A DNA stretch of 52,360 nt from Sporichthya brevicatena (GTDB lineage Bacteria > Actinomycetota > Actinomycetes > Sporichthyales > Sporichthyaceae): contig NZ_BAAAHE010000010.1 of NCBI RefSeq assembly GCF_039525035.1, positions 1 to 52,360 of the forward strand, read 5' to 3'. The stretch's first letter is position 1. Each line of letters opens with the position of its first letter. The position numbers and the translations under genes were made by a program. Shown in pieces: positions 32,086-40,982 of the stretch. The notes beneath the pieces are model-generated. The model was not told the DNA's origin. It saw only the letters and a list, made by a program, of their open reading frames with translations, and ran no database searches.

Positions 32086-33036
32086 TCAGATGACCGGTTC
32101 CGCACGAAGAATGCCCACGGCCGGGCCGGGGTCGGCCCCCGCCGGCCGGTCCAGACAGGCCAGGGGGCGAGCCGCCGCCCGGGTCAGGAGGTGCGTGAGT
32201 CCGCAGCCCGGCAGGGTCACGGGCAGTGGCCCCCCGGCCGGGGTCAGGTCGCGCGCCGGGCCGACCGGATGCGGTTCCAGCAGGAGGACGGGATTGCGGC
32301 GCGAGGTCAGGGCCGCGGCCTCGTCCTCGTCGACGACCGCGAGGCGGCGGGCCCACTCCAGGTCCGGGCACAACGCGACGACGCTGCCCGTCGTGGCCGC
32401 GGCCACCCCGGTGAGCGCCGCCACCGCCGCGGGGCGGGTGGCGTCGGCGTAGAGGCGGGTCCGGGAGGCGTCCTGGGTCGCAAGGATCCGCCCGCCGACC
32501 AGCAGCAGTGCCATCGCGCTGCGCAGCGGGACGCCCGCGATCGGGACGCCGGCGGGGTCGGTGAGGCGCAACTCGCTGCGGGTCGCTGCGGAGACCGCGC
32601 CGGACTCGTCGCGCCGGCACGCCGGGCAGCCGACGGTGGGGTCGAGGAAACGCGGTGACGTCTTGTCGAACAGCGCGTCGACGCAGGTCGGGCACAGGGC
32701 GACGTCGGACCCGCGGTGGGCGGTTGCCGCGGTGCGCTGGGCCGAGACGGCGAGCACCGCGAACTCCGTCGCGCCGAGCGGGGCGAGCTCGCCGCCGGGC
32801 GACCAGCAGACGCCGAGCGGGCCGCCGGCGATCCGGGACAGGAAGTGCGCGACCTGCTCGGCCGGGCCCTCGATCTCGACCGTCAGCCCGTAAGTGTCGG
32901 TGCGCGCGAACCCGCCGAGCCCGAGCGCGGCCGCGGAGTCCGCCACCGCCGCGAGCACTCCGCGCATCGGCAGCGGACCGGCCTCGTCGAGGTGCACCCG
33001 CGTCCGCCGCGCCGTCGCCACCGCCCCCGTCGCCAC
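32086..33036 (-). CDS. orphan HypF N-terminal-like protein (acylphosphatase-like, zinc finger, YrdC-like)
   Basis: 316 residues. Residues about 10-95 look like an acylphosphatase fold (VHLDEAGPLPMRGVLAAV, LTVEIEGPAEQVAHFL). They are followed by DVALCPTCVDALFDK and GCPACRRDE, the pattern of the HypF zinc-finger pair reduced to one CxxC...CxxC site. A YrdC-like part follows (LLLVGGRILATQD, ADATRPAAVAAL, VDEDEAAALTSRRNPVLLL). The normal HypF C-terminal Kae1-like domain is absent. The carbamoyl-phosphate-type QGVGFR loop and the KGxGG loop are not conserved. No hydrogenase gene is nearby. GAGGTG precedes the GTG start. It is probably a diverged or repurposed maturation-like protein; function unknown. 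Confidence 0.6.
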   Translation of the reverse strand: MATGAVATARRTRVHLDEAGPLPMRGVLAAVADSAAALGLGGFARTDTYGLTVEIEGPAEQVAHFLSRIAGGPLGVCWSPGGELAPLGATEFAVLAVSAQRTAATAHRGSDVALCPTCVDALFDKTSPRFLDPTVGCPACRRDESGAVSAATRSELRLTDPAGVPIAGVPLRSAMALLLVGGRILATQDASRTRLYADATRPAAVAALTGVAAATTGSVVALCPDLEWARRLAVVDEDEAAALTSRRNPVLLLEPHPVGPARDLTPAGGPLPVTLPGCGLTHLLTRAAARPLACLDRPAGADPGPAVGILRAEPVI

Positions 33037-33207
33037 CCGCTCACCTCAGCAGGATCGGGCCGGTGCGCGTCGGCGGTTTGGGCGAATCGTGAGCACTGCC
33101 CGGCGGTGTCGTGGGGCACTGCCACCCGCTCGGACCAGTGGTCCCGCGGCCGACGGTGGGACCGATTGGGGAGCACGCCCTCGGAGCGTGTAACCTCTAC
33201 GAGCCTT

Positions 33208-33280
33208 GCCCCTTTAGCTCAGTCGGCAGAGCGTCTCCATGGTAAGGAGAAGGTCTACGGTTCGATTCCGTAAAGGGGCT
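33208..33280 (+). tRNA. tRNA-Thr (GGT anticodon)
   Basis: 73 bases. Acceptor GCCCCTT pairs with AAGGGGC and the discriminator base is T. The anticodon loop ATGGTAA lies between TCTCC and GGAGA, giving GGT. The T arm is ACGG-TTCGATT-CCGT. CCA is not encoded. Confidence 0.97.
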
Positions 33281-33308
33281 CTGAGCTGGTCTTTCGACCG
33301 GCAGCAGC

Positions 33309-33381
33309 GGCGGTGTAGCTCAGTTGGTAGAGCAAGCGGCTCATAATCGCTGTGTCACCGGTTCAAGTCCGGTCACCGCTA
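33309..33381 (+). tRNA. tRNA-Met (CAT anticodon), elongator type
   Basis: 73 bases. Acceptor GGCGGTG pairs with CACCGCT (a G-U first pair) and the discriminator is A. The anticodon loop CTCATAA gives CAT. The paired first base argues for elongator rather than initiator tRNA. CCA is not encoded. Confidence 0.95.
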
Positions 33382-33505
33382 CGTGCGAGTGAGCCGAGTG
33401 CAATCGAAGCTTGCTTCGATTGCCGAGGCGATCGAAGCTCGTTGGAACACCGGACGCAAGTAGTTGCGCAACAGATCGCGCGAGCAGACGTAGAGAGGCA
33501 CGACC

Positions 33506-33676
33506 GTGGCGAGCAAGTCGCAGGACATCCGGCCGAAGATCACTTTGGCCTGCACGGAGTGCAAGGAGCGCAACTACATCACCAAGAAGAACCGGCGGAA
33601 CGACCCCGACCGGCTCGAGATGAAGAAGTACTGCCCGCGCGAGCGCCGGCACACGCTGCACCGCGAGACCCGCTAG
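33506..33676 (+). CDS. rpmG: ribosomal protein L33
   Basis: A 56-residue 50S subunit protein, [18 protein letters not shown] onward. It has the first zinc pair C16-x2-C19 and a single Cys at C43. The usual second pair CPxC reads CPRER here, so the fourth zinc ligand is missing. The GTG start has AGAGAGG upstream. The order tRNA-Thr, tRNA-Met, rpmG, hadA, hadB matches other actinobacteria. Confidence 0.93.
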   Translation: MASKSQDIRPKITLACTECKERNYITKKNRRNDPDRLEMKKYCPRERRHTLHRETR

Positions 33677-33700
33677 CCCTTCGGCGCGCCGCTCGCCGTC

Positions 33701-34144
33701 ATGCCCGTCGATCCCGCTCTCGTCGGTCGTACCTATCCGCCCAGCCGCCCCTACGAGGTGGCTCGGGAGAAGATCCGCGAGTTCGCCGACGCGATCGGTG
33801 ACCCGTCCCCGGTGTTCCGCGACCCGGAGGCCGCGAAGGCCCTGGGCTACCCGGACGTCATCGCCCCCCCGACGTTCCCGATCGTCTTCGCGCTCGACGG
33901 CGCCTTCGCCGTGCTCGCCGACCTCGGCATCGAGCTGCAGAACGTCGTCCACGGCGACCAGAACTTCCGCTACGCCCGGCCGCTGCGCCCGGGCGACCGG
34001 CTCGTCACGACCGTCGAGATCAAGGCCGTGAAGCACCTGGCCGGCAACGACGTCCTCACCGTCGACTGCGTCTCGGCGACCGAGGAGGGCGAGCACGTCG
34101 TGACCTCGACCTCGACGCTGGTCTGCCGGGGGGAGTCGGCATGA
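33701..34144 (+). CDS. hadA: (3R)-hydroxyacyl-ACP dehydratase subunit HadA-like
   Basis: 147 residues of the UPF0336/HadA type single hot-dog fold: LVGRTYPPSRPYEVAREKIREFA, DPSPVFRD, APPTFPIVFAL and HGDQNFRYARPLRPGD. In mycobacteria HadA pairs with HadB to dehydrate fatty acyl-ACP in FAS-II, with HadB supplying the catalytic residues. The stop overlaps the hadB start (ATGA) and the gene follows rpmG by 24 bases, matching mycobacterial order. Confidence 0.9.
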   Translation: MPVDPALVGRTYPPSRPYEVAREKIREFADAIGDPSPVFRDPEAAKALGYPDVIAPPTFPIVFALDGAFAVLADLGIELQNVVHGDQNFRYARPLRPGDRLVTTVEIKAVKHLAGNDVLTVDCVSATEEGEHVVTSTSTLVCRGESA

Positions 34145-34566
34145 GCGCTCCCACCTGGGCGGGCGTCGAGAAGGGCACCGAGCTGCCGGCGCAGCGCTTC
34201 ACGTTCGGCCGCGCCGACCTGGTCCGCTACGCCGGCGCCTCCGGTGACCTCAACCCGATCCACTGGAACGAGCGGATCGCCACCGAGGTCGGCCTGCCGA
34301 ACGTCATCGCCCACGGGATGCTCACGATGGGCACGGTCGTCCGCGTCGTGACCGACTGGACCGGCGACCCCGGCGCGCTCACCGAGTACGGCGTGCGGTT
34401 CACCCGCCCCGTGCCAGTCCCGGACGACGAGCAGGGCGCCACCGTGGAGGTGAGCGCCGCGGTGACCGAGAAGCTCGACGACAACCTGGTCAAGGTCACG
34501 ATCAAGGCCACCTACGACGGCGCGACCGTGCTGGCGAAGGCGATCGCCACCGTCCGGCTGCCGTGA
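34141..34566 (+). CDS. hadB: (3R)-hydroxyacyl-ACP dehydratase subunit HadB-like (MaoC)
   Basis: 141 residues with the hydratase-2 motif YAGASGDLNPIHWNE, carrying the catalytic Asp and His, and the AHGMLTMG helix. Together with the overlapping HadA it should form the dehydratase heterodimer. It ends in a GTGA overlap with murB, so the three genes are coupled. Confidence 0.93.
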   Translation: MSAPTWAGVEKGTELPAQRFTFGRADLVRYAGASGDLNPIHWNERIATEVGLPNVIAHGMLTMGTVVRVVTDWTGDPGALTEYGVRFTRPVPVPDDEQGATVEVSAAVTEKLDDNLVKVTIKATYDGATVLAKAIATVRLP

Positions 34567-35603
34567 CCAGCTTCGCCGAGCTGACCACCTTCCGCGTCGG
34601 TGGTCCGATCACCCGGCTGGTCGACGTGGCCGGCGTGGACGAGCTCGCCGCCCTGTTCGCCGAGGTCGGCGACGAGCCGGTGATGGTGCTGGGCGGCGGA
34701 TCGAACCTGCTGGTCTCCGACGACGGTTTCGCCGGGACCGTCGCCCGGATGGTCGGGGACGGCCTGGCGGTCAGTGGGGGAGCGGACGACGGCTCCGACG
34801 ACAGCGTCGACGTCATCGTCGAGGCCGGTGCGAACTGGGACGCTCTCGTCGAGTACACGGTCGAGGAGGGCTGGGCCGGGATCGAGGCCCTGTCCGGCAT
34901 CCCGGGCAGCGTCGGGGCCACCCCGATCCAGAACGTCGGCGCGTACGGGCAGGAGGTCGCGGACGTGCTGACCGCCGTGCGGACCTTCGACCGCGAGACC
35001 GGCACCGAGCGCCGCTTCGCCCCTGCGGACTGCAACTTCGCCTACCGGGACAGCTTGTTCAAGCGGACGTCCCGCTTCGTCGTCACCGCGGTGGAGTTCC
35101 GGCTCACCACGGGCGGCACGGGTGCGCCGGTGCGCTACGCCGAGCTCGCCCGCACCCTCGGCGTCGAGGTCGGCGGCACCGCGCCGGTCGCCGCGGTGCG
35201 CGAGGCGGTCCTGGGCCTGCGCCGCTCCAAGGGCATGGTGCTCGATCCCGACGACCACGACACGTGGAGCGCCGGGTCGTTCTTCACCAACCCGATCCTG
35301 ACTGCCGCGGTGGCCGGGGCGGCCCTGCCCGACGACGCTCCGCGCTACCCGGCCGGCGACGGTCTGGTGAAGACCTCCGCGGCCTGGTTGATCGAGCACG
35401 CGGGCTTCTCCAAGGGCTTCGGCGCCGAGCTCACCGGTGGCCGCGCGACCCTCTCGACCAAGCACACGCTGGCGCTGACCAACCGCGGCGGCGCCTCCGC
35501 GACGGACCTGCTGACCCTCGCCCGCGCGATCCGCGCCGGCGTCCTCGACCGCTTCGGCATCGAGCTCCACCACGAGCCCGTCCTGGTCGGCCACACCCTC
35601 TGA
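34563..35603 (+). CDS. murB: UDP-N-acetylenolpyruvoylglucosamine reductase
   Basis: A 346-residue FAD enzyme that makes UDP-MurNAc for peptidoglycan. FAD-binding blocks are TTFRVGGP and VLGGGSNLLVSDDGF. IPGSVGATPIQNVGAYG and the catalytic-type SAGSFFTNP are visible, as is the C-terminal LSTKHTLALTNRG. Length and motifs fit a type I MurB. A 37-base repeat array begins 8 bases after its stop. Confidence 0.95.
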   Translation: MTSFAELTTFRVGGPITRLVDVAGVDELAALFAEVGDEPVMVLGGGSNLLVSDDGFAGTVARMVGDGLAVSGGADDGSDDSVDVIVEAGANWDALVEYTVEEGWAGIEALSGIPGSVGATPIQNVGAYGQEVADVLTAVRTFDRETGTERRFAPADCNFAYRDSLFKRTSRFVVTAVEFRLTTGGTGAPVRYAELARTLGVEVGGTAPVAAVREAVLGLRRSKGMVLDPDDHDTWSAGSFFTNPILTAAVAGAALPDDAPRYPAGDGLVKTSAAWLIEHAGFSKGFGAELTGGRATLSTKHTLALTNRGGASATDLLTLARAIRAGVLDRFGIELHHEPVLVGHTL

Positions 35604-35611
35604 CCCCCCCC

Positions 35612-35788
35612 CTGCACTGGAGATGACATCTTCAGTGCACAAGCCGACCTGCAGTGGAGATGTCATCTTCAGTGCGCAGGCCGACCTGCGGTGGAGATGT
35701 CATCTTCAGTGCGCAGGCCGACCTGCACTGGAGATGACATCTTCAGTGCGCAGGCCGACCTGCAGTGGAGATGTCATCTCTAGTGCGC
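35612..35788. repeat. five-copy 37-base tandem palindromic repeat
   Basis: Units begin at 35612, 35649, 35686, 35723 and 35760. Each contains the palindromic core TGGAGATGWCATCTTCA (CTCTA in the last copy), flanked by GCAC/GCAG and CAGTGC and joined by CAGGCCGAC. The last copy contains the stop codon of the convergent adenosine deaminase gene. There are no variable spacers, so it is not CRISPR. The core is the same as the two palindromes inside the synthase gene at 20716 and 20752. It sits between convergent genes and may act as a terminator. Confidence 0.9.
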
Positions 35789-36814
35789 GGGGGGCGGGGG
35801 CTCGGCCAGCCAGGCGGCGATGCGGCCGCGGAGGCGGTACTTGGTCTCCTCGGGGGCGAGGGAGCCCTCGACGGAGTGCCGGGCGAGGTCGGCGAGCTCG
35901 GCGTCGGTGCAGCCGTGGACGTCCCGGGCGATGACGTACTGGTCGACCAGCCGGGACCCGAACAGCAGCGGGTCGTCGGCGCCGAGGGCGACGGGGACGT
36001 CGGCGGTCATCAGCGTGCGGACCGGCACCGCGGCCGCGTCGTCGGCGACGCCGAGCGCGACGTTGGACGCCGGGCACACCTCGAGGGTGATCCGGGCGGC
36101 GGCGAGCTCCTCGAGCAGCGCCGGGTCCTCGATCGCACGGACGCCGTGCCCGATGCGGTGGGCGCGCAGGGTGCGCAGGCAGTCCCGGACCTCGGACGGG
36201 CCGCCGAGCTCCCCGCCGTGGGGGAGCGCGGCCAGGCCGGCGCCGCGGGCGATCTCGAAGGCGCGGTCGAAGTCCGCCGCCCGGCCGCGTCGCTCGTCGT
36301 TGGACAGTCCGAACCCGACCACGCCGGCGTCGGCGTAGCGGGCGGCGAGCCGGGCCAGCGTCCGGGCGTCGAACGGGTGCCGGGTGCGGTTGGCGGCGAG
36401 GATCAGCCCGATGCCCACCCCGGTCGCGGCCGCGGCGTCCCGGGCGGCGTCGAGGATCAGCTCGACGGTCGGGGTCAGGCCGCCCAGGTGTCGGGCGTAG
36501 GTCGACGGGTCGACCTGGAGCTCCAGCCAGCCGGAGCCCTCGGCGGCGTCGTCCTGGGCCGCCTCCAGCACCAGGCGCCGGATGTCCTCCTCGGTCTGCA
36601 CGGCCGCCCGCGCGGCGTCGTAGAGCCGCTGGAAGCGGAACCAGCCGCGCTGGTCGGTGGCCTCGAGCTCCAACGGCTCCCGGCGCCGGAGCTGGTCCGG
36701 CAGCCGGAGGCCGTGGTGCTCGGCCAGGTCGAGCAGCGTCGCGTGCCGCATCGACCCGGTGAAGTGCAGGTGCAGGTGCGCCTTGGGCAGCGTCCGCAGG
36801 TCCCGCCGCCCCAC
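35780..36814 (-). CDS. add: adenosine deaminase
   Basis: A 344-residue amidohydrolase that deaminates adenosine to inosine. The metal-binding HLHLHFTGS lies at the N terminus, with PHGGE, HRIGHGV and LGADDPLLF holding further ligands and the active-site acid. These are mildly different from the textbook HAGE and NTDDP. The GTG start has no clear ribosome binding site and lies 11 bases after the aminotransferase stop, so translation may be coupled. The final codon and stop fall in the last copy of the repeat array. Confidence 0.88.
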   Translation of the reverse strand: MGRRDLRTLPKAHLHLHFTGSMRHATLLDLAEHHGLRLPDQLRRREPLELEATDQRGWFRFQRLYDAARAAVQTEEDIRRLVLEAAQDDAAEGSGWLELQVDPSTYARHLGGLTPTVELILDAARDAAAATGVGIGLILAANRTRHPFDARTLARLAARYADAGVVGFGLSNDERRGRAADFDRAFEIARGAGLAALPHGGELGGPSEVRDCLRTLRAHRIGHGVRAIEDPALLEELAAARITLEVCPASNVALGVADDAAAVPVRTLMTADVPVALGADDPLLFGSRLVDQYVIARDVHGCTDAELADLARHSVEGSLAPEETKYRLRGRIAAWLAEPPPPAH

Positions 36815-36825
36815 CGGGGGAGGGG

Positions 36826-38046
36826 TCAGGCGCTCGCCTCACCCAGGAGCTTGGCGATCCGGGAGACGCCCTCGACGAGGTCGTCGTCGCCGAGCGCGTA
36901 CGACAGGCGCAGGTAGCCCGGCGTCCCGAAGGCCTCGCCCGGCACGACGGCCACCTCGGCCTCGGTGAGGATCAGCTCGGCGAGCTCCGTGGTCGTCGAG
37001 GGCCGCTGGCCGCGGATCTCCTTGCCGAGGATCCCGGCCACCGACGGGTACGCGTAGAACGCGCCCAGCGGCTCGGGGCAGGTGACCCCGGGGATCTCCG
37101 AGAGCATCCGCACCATCGTCTGGCGGCGCCGGTCGAAGGCCTCGCGCATCTGCGCGACCGCGGACAGGTCCCCGCTGACCGCCGCGAGCGCGGCCCGCTG
37201 CGAGACGTTCGCCACGTTGGACGTCGCGTGCGACTGCAGGTTCGTCGCGCCCTTGACCACGTCGGCGGGCCCGATCAGCCAGCCCACGCGCCAGCCGGTC
37301 ATCGCGTACGTCTTCGCGACGCCGTTCAGCACGACGCAGCGGTCGGCGAGCTCGGGCACCTCGACCGGGATCGAGGAGAACGTCGCGTCGCCGTAGATCA
37401 GGTGCTCGTAGATCTCGTCGGTGACGACCCACATGCCGTGCTCGAGGGCCCAGCGGCCGATCTCGCGGACCTGCTCGGGGCTGTAGACGGCACCGGTCGG
37501 GTTCGACGGCGAGCAGAACAGCAGCACCTTCGAGCGGGACGTGCGCGCGGCCTCGAGCTGATCGACGGTCACCAGGTAGTTCTGGGTCTCGTCGGCCACG
37601 ATCTCGACCGGCAGCCCGCCCGCGAGGCGGATGGCCTCCGGGTACGTGGTCCAGAACGGCGCCGGGAGCAGCACCTCGTCGCCCGGGTCCAGCAGGGTCG
37701 CGAACGCGGCGTAGACCGCCTGCTTGCCGCCGTTCGTCACCAGGACCTGCGACGCCGAGACCGAGTAGCCGGAGTCGCGCAGCGTCTTCGCCGCGATCGC
37801 CTCCTTGAGCTCGGGCAGGCCGCCGGCGGGGGAGTACCGGTGGTTGCGGGGCTCGCGGCACGCCGCCACCGCCGCCTCGACGATGTAGTCCGGCGTCGGG
37901 AAGTCCGGCTCGCCCGCCCCGAAGCCGATGACGGGCCGCCCGGCCGCCTGCAGAGCCTTGGCCTTGGCGTCCACGGCGAGGGTCGCGGACTCGGTGATCC
38001 CGGCGATGCGCGCGCTGATCCGGGGGAAGGAAGGGGTCGCGGTCAT
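36826..38046 (-). CDS. aspC: pyridoxal-phosphate aminotransferase, aspartate type
   Basis: 406 residues. Fold I aminotransferase blocks are [56 protein letters not shown], the PLP lysine in [15 protein letters not shown], and the substrate Arg in YLRLSYA. It probably interconverts aspartate and oxaloacetate, though related enzymes use other amino acids. The ATG at 38046 was chosen; the longer open frame adds unrelated sequence. It is divergent from tRNA-Trp and secE, a conserved actinobacterial order. Confidence 0.92.
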   Translation of the reverse strand: MTATPSFPRISARIAGITESATLAVDAKAKALQAAGRPVIGFGAGEPDFPTPDYIVEAAVAACREPRNHRYSPAGGLPELKEAIAAKTLRDSGYSVSASQVLVTNGGKQAVYAAFATLLDPGDEVLLPAPFWTTYPEAIRLAGGLPVEIVADETQNYLVTVDQLEAARTSRSKVLLFCSPSNPTGAVYSPEQVREIGRWALEHGMWVVTDEIYEHLIYGDATFSSIPVEVPELADRCVVLNGVAKTYAMTGWRVGWLIGPADVVKGATNLQSHATSNVANVSQRAALAAVSGDLSAVAQMREAFDRRRQTMVRMLSEIPGVTCPEPLGAFYAYPSVAGILGKEIRGQRPSTTTELAELILTEAEVAVVPGEAFGTPGYLRLSYALGDDDLVEGVSRIAKLLGEASA

Positions 38047-38222
38047 GAGCTCATCGTTCCACCTCGGCGGCGTTCCATGACTCCGGGAGGGACATGGGAT
38101 CGGCCACGGATCGAGCGTGGGACCGGCCTCGGTTCGACGCCGGTCGGGGATGCCCCTTAGACTCGCCCCTCGGTGAGCGCACCGTTGCCTTGGCACGCCC
38201 GCGTACGGCTCGCGCACCGCTT

Positions 38223-38295
38223 AGGGTCGTAGCTCAATTGGTAGAGTTCCGGTCTCCAAAACCGGCGGTTGGGGGTTCGAGTCCCTCCGGCCCTG
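38223..38295 (+). tRNA. tRNA-Trp (CCA anticodon)
   Basis: 73 bases. Acceptor AGGGTCG pairs with CGGCCCT and the discriminator is G. The anticodon loop CTCCAAA lies between CCGGT and ACCGG, giving CCA. It precedes secE as in many actinobacteria. Confidence 0.97.
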
Positions 38296-38376
38296 CGCAA
38301 CGAACCGGCGCCCCGCACGGGGCGTCGGAAAACCTCCGCACCGCGGGGGCCGGGTTGAGGATCCAGGTGAGGACGA

Positions 38377-38631
38377 GTGACGGAGACCGCTGAGGCAACG
38401 CCTGAGCGCCCGGCATCCGACGGTGGCCGTGGGGGGCTCAAGCGCCTGCCGGCCCGCACCGGCCTCTACTACCGCCAGGTCGTCGCGGAGCTGCGCAAGG
38501 TCATCTGGCCGACGCGCAAGGAGCTGATCACCTACACCGCGGTGGTCATGGTGTTCGTCACGATCATGATCGCGTACGTCTCCGTGCTGGACCTGGGCTT
38601 CAGCAAGGCAGTGCTCAAGATCTTCGGGTAG
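38377..38631 (+). CDS. secE: preprotein translocase subunit SecE
   Basis: An 84-residue single-span Sec translocon subunit. It has the conserved ELRKVIWPTRKEL before one membrane helix (YTAVVMVFVTIMIAYVSVLDLG). The acidic N-terminal tail is typical for actinobacteria. The GTG start follows GTGAGGACGA. Confidence 0.95.
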   Translation: MTETAEATPERPASDGGRGGLKRLPARTGLYYRQVVAELRKVIWPTRKELITYTAVVMVFVTIMIAYVSVLDLGFSKAVLKIFG

Positions 38632-38679
38632 GCCCCCTGCCCGACCTGCTCCACCGCTGACATCTCGAAAGGCTCTCCT

Positions 38680-39492
38680 GTGTCCGACTCGCCCCACAGC
38701 TTCGACGACGCCTCCGTCGCGGAGGACGCCGCCGACGTCTCGGCCGACGTCGAGGGAGCTGAGGCGGTCGAGGAGTCGGCCGCTCCCGAGACGGCCGACA
38801 CCGACACCGACGGCGACACCGGCGGCGACACCGCGGCCCCCGAGGTGACCTTCGAGAGCGCCGAGGCGCCCGCCGAGGGTCCCAAGGAGGACGAGGAGGA
38901 CCTCGACCCGGTCGAGGAGTTCCGCCGCGCGCTCTACGCCGCCCCCGGTGACTGGTACGTCGTGCACTCCTACGCCGGCTACGAGAACCGCGTGAAGGCG
39001 AACCTCGAGAACCGCACGGCCAGCCTCAACATGGAGGACTACATCTTCCAGATCGAGGTGCCGCAGGAAGAGGTCGTCGAGATCAAGAACGGCCAGCGCA
39101 AGAACGTCCGGCGGAACAAGTTCCCCGGGTACGTGCTGGTCCGGATGGACCTCACCGACGAGTCCTGGTCCGCCGTCCGGCACACCCCGGGCGTCACCGG
39201 CTTCGTGGGCCACACGCACGAGCCGTCGCCGCTCACCCTCGACGAGGTCATGAAGATCCTGGCCCCGGAGCCGGCGAAGGCCACGGGCACGAAGGGCGCC
39301 GCCGCCGCCAAGATCCAGGTGCTCGACTTCGACATCGGCGACTCGGTCACCGTCATCGACGGTCCGTTCGCCACCCTGCAGGCCACGATTCACGAGATCA
39401 ACGCCGAGGCCCAGAAGGTCAAGGGTCTGGTGGAGATCTTCGGCCGGGAGACCCCGGTCGAACTGTCCTTCAGCCAGATCCAGAAGAACTGA
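38680..39492 (+). CDS. nusG: transcription termination/antitermination factor NusG
   Basis: 270 residues. The first 75 or so are an acidic Ala/Glu/Asp-rich extension. The NGN domain starts at [15 protein letters not shown], and the C-terminal KOW motif is in [21 protein letters not shown]. NusG couples RNA polymerase to Rho and ribosomes. The GTG start follows AAAGG. It is in the standard place between secE and rplK. Confidence 0.95.
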   Translation: MSDSPHSFDDASVAEDAADVSADVEGAEAVEESAAPETADTDTDGDTGGDTAAPEVTFESAEAPAEGPKEDEEDLDPVEEFRRALYAAPGDWYVVHSYAGYENRVKANLENRTASLNMEDYIFQIEVPQEEVVEIKNGQRKNVRRNKFPGYVLVRMDLTDESWSAVRHTPGVTGFVGHTHEPSPLTLDEVMKILAPEPAKATGTKGAAAAKIQVLDFDIGDSVTVIDGPFATLQATIHEINAEAQKVKGLVEIFGRETPVELSFSQIQKN

Positions 39493-39494
39493 CA

Positions 39495-39515
39495 GTGGGG
39501 GGCTTCGCCCCCCAC
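39495..39515 (+). terminator. hairpin between nusG and rplK
   Basis: GTGGGGGGC pairs perfectly with GCCCCCCAC around TTC, starting 2 bases after the nusG stop. There is no T-run. It may reduce read-through or protect the upstream mRNA end. Confidence 0.6.
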
Positions 39516-39575
39516 GCCCCCAACGACCTCCGGGTACAGGCCCGGGCGGAACTCGGAAGCGAAGAAGAAGAACAG

Positions 39576-40007
39576 ATGCCTCCCAAGAAGAAGCTCTCGG
39601 CGATCATCAAGCTCCAGATCAAGGCCGGAGCTGCGACGCCGGCGCCGCCGGTCGGCCCTGCGCTGGGTCAGCACGGCGTGAACATCATGGAGTTCTGCAA
39701 GGCCTACAACGCGGCCACGGAGAACCAGCGGGGCGACATCGTTCCCGTCGAGATCTCGGTCTACGAGGACCGTTCGTTCACCTTCATCACCAAGACCCCG
39801 CCGGCTGCGCGCCTGATCCTCAAGGCCGCCGGGATCGAGAAGGGCTCCGGCGAGCCGCACAAGACCAAGGTCGCCAAGCTCACCCGTGACCAGGTCCGCA
39901 GCATCGCCGAGGCGAAGATGCCCGACCTGAACGCGAACGACCTCGACGCCGCGGAGAAGATCATCGCCGGCACCGCCCGTTCCATGGGCATCACCGTCGA
40001 GGCCTGA
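39576..40007 (+). CDS. rplK: ribosomal protein L11
   Basis: 143 residues, the usual L11 length, starting [15 protein letters not shown]. It has the proline-rich [23 protein letters not shown] and the C-terminal rRNA-binding [17 protein letters not shown] longer frame upstream is only leader. The ribosome binding site is weak (GAAG). Confidence 0.96.
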   Translation: MPPKKKLSAIIKLQIKAGAATPAPPVGPALGQHGVNIMEFCKAYNAATENQRGDIVPVEISVYEDRSFTFITKTPPAARLILKAAGIEKGSGEPHKTKVAKLTRDQVRSIAEAKMPDLNANDLDAAEKIIAGTARSMGITVEA

Positions 40008-40116
40008 GCAGGACCCGGGCGCCAGCCCGTACGGACCAGCACCACCGCAGCACACCGATCCACGTGGGAGGGCCGCTGCAGCCCGTCGGTACCACGCCTT
40101 TTTCCCAGGAGAAGTC

Positions 40117-40839
40117 ATGAAGCGCAGCAAGGCCTACAACAACGCCGCCCCGAAGGTGGACAAGGACAAGCTCTACGCCCCGCTGGACGCCGCGCGGCTG
40201 GCGAAGGAGACCTCCACCACCAAGTTCGACTCGACCGTCGAGGTCGCGTTCCGCCTCGGGGTCGACCCCCGCAAGGCCGACCAGATGGTCCGCGGCACCG
40301 TGAACCTGCCGCACGGCACCGGCAAGACCGCCCGCGTCCTGGTCCTCGCCAACGGTGACAAGGCCGCCGAGGCCACCGCCGCCGGCGCCGACTACGTCGG
40401 CTCGGACGACATGATCGAGCAGATCAGCAAGGGCTGGCTGGACTTCGACGCCGTCGTCGCCACCCCGGACCTGATGGGCAAGGTCGGCCGCCTCGGTCGC
40501 GTGCTCGGCCCGCGTGGCCTGATGCCGAACCCGAAGACCGGCACGGTCACGATGGACGTCGCCAAGGCCGTCAACGACATCAAGGGCGGCAAGATCGAGT
40601 TCCGCGTCGACAAGCACGCGAACCTGCACTTCATCATCGGCAAGACCTCGTTCTCCGACATTGCGCTGGTCGAGAACTACGCCGCCGCCCTGGACGAGGT
40701 GCTCCGGCTCAAGCCGTCCGCCGCCAAGGGCCGCTACCTGCGCAAGGCCGTCTTCTCCACCACGATGGGTCCGGCCATCCCGGTGGACCCGAACAAGGTC
40801 CGCAACCTCACGGAGGAGACGGTCGAGGAGACCGTCTGA
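40117..40839 (+). CDS. rplA: ribosomal protein L1
   Basis: 240 residues, [15 protein letters not shown] onward. The L1 signature [20 protein letters not shown] and the [10 protein letters not shown] block are present. CAGGAG precedes the ATG. It is followed by two hairpins, the second a likely terminator. Confidence 0.97.
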   Translation: MKRSKAYNNAAPKVDKDKLYAPLDAARLAKETSTTKFDSTVEVAFRLGVDPRKADQMVRGTVNLPHGTGKTARVLVLANGDKAAEATAAGADYVGSDDMIEQISKGWLDFDAVVATPDLMGKVGRLGRVLGPRGLMPNPKTGTVTMDVAKAVNDIKGGKIEFRVDKHANLHFIIGKTSFSDIALVENYAAALDEVLRLKPSAAKGRYLRKAVFSTTMGPAIPVDPNKVRNLTEETVEETV

Positions 40840-40850
40840 CCTGCGGTTGA

Positions 40851-40870
40851 CCAGGGACTTTGCTCCCTGG
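40851..40870 (+). terminator. hairpin after rplA
   Basis: CCAGGGA pairs perfectly with TCCCTGG around a 6-base loop, 11 bases past the rplA stop. It is the first of two hairpins in tandem. Confidence 0.5.
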
Positions 40871-40893
40871 ATTCCGAAGCACGATCACGATTT

Positions 40894-40930
40894 GGCCCGG
40901 TGCGGAACGCCGCACCGGGCCTTGTCGTCT
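40894..40930 (+). terminator. rplKA terminator
   Basis: A 12-bp perfect stem (40894-40905 with 40910-40921) and a 4-base loop are followed by TTGTCGTCT. This is a strong intrinsic terminator separating rplKA from the lipoprotein gene. Confidence 0.75.
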
Positions 40931-40982
40931 CAGGAGAGGCAGGCAGACTGGGCCTGCGTCCGACCTGGGAGATGACCGAAAC

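Noticed and set aside
33352-33801. A 149-codon plus-strand frame over tRNA-Met and rpmG
   Set aside because: It begins inside the tRNA and overlaps the recognisable L33 gene in another frame.
35612-35788. CRISPR-like periodicity of 37 bases
   Set aside because: The units are joined head to tail with no variable spacers and no cas genes are present; it is a tandem palindromic repeat.
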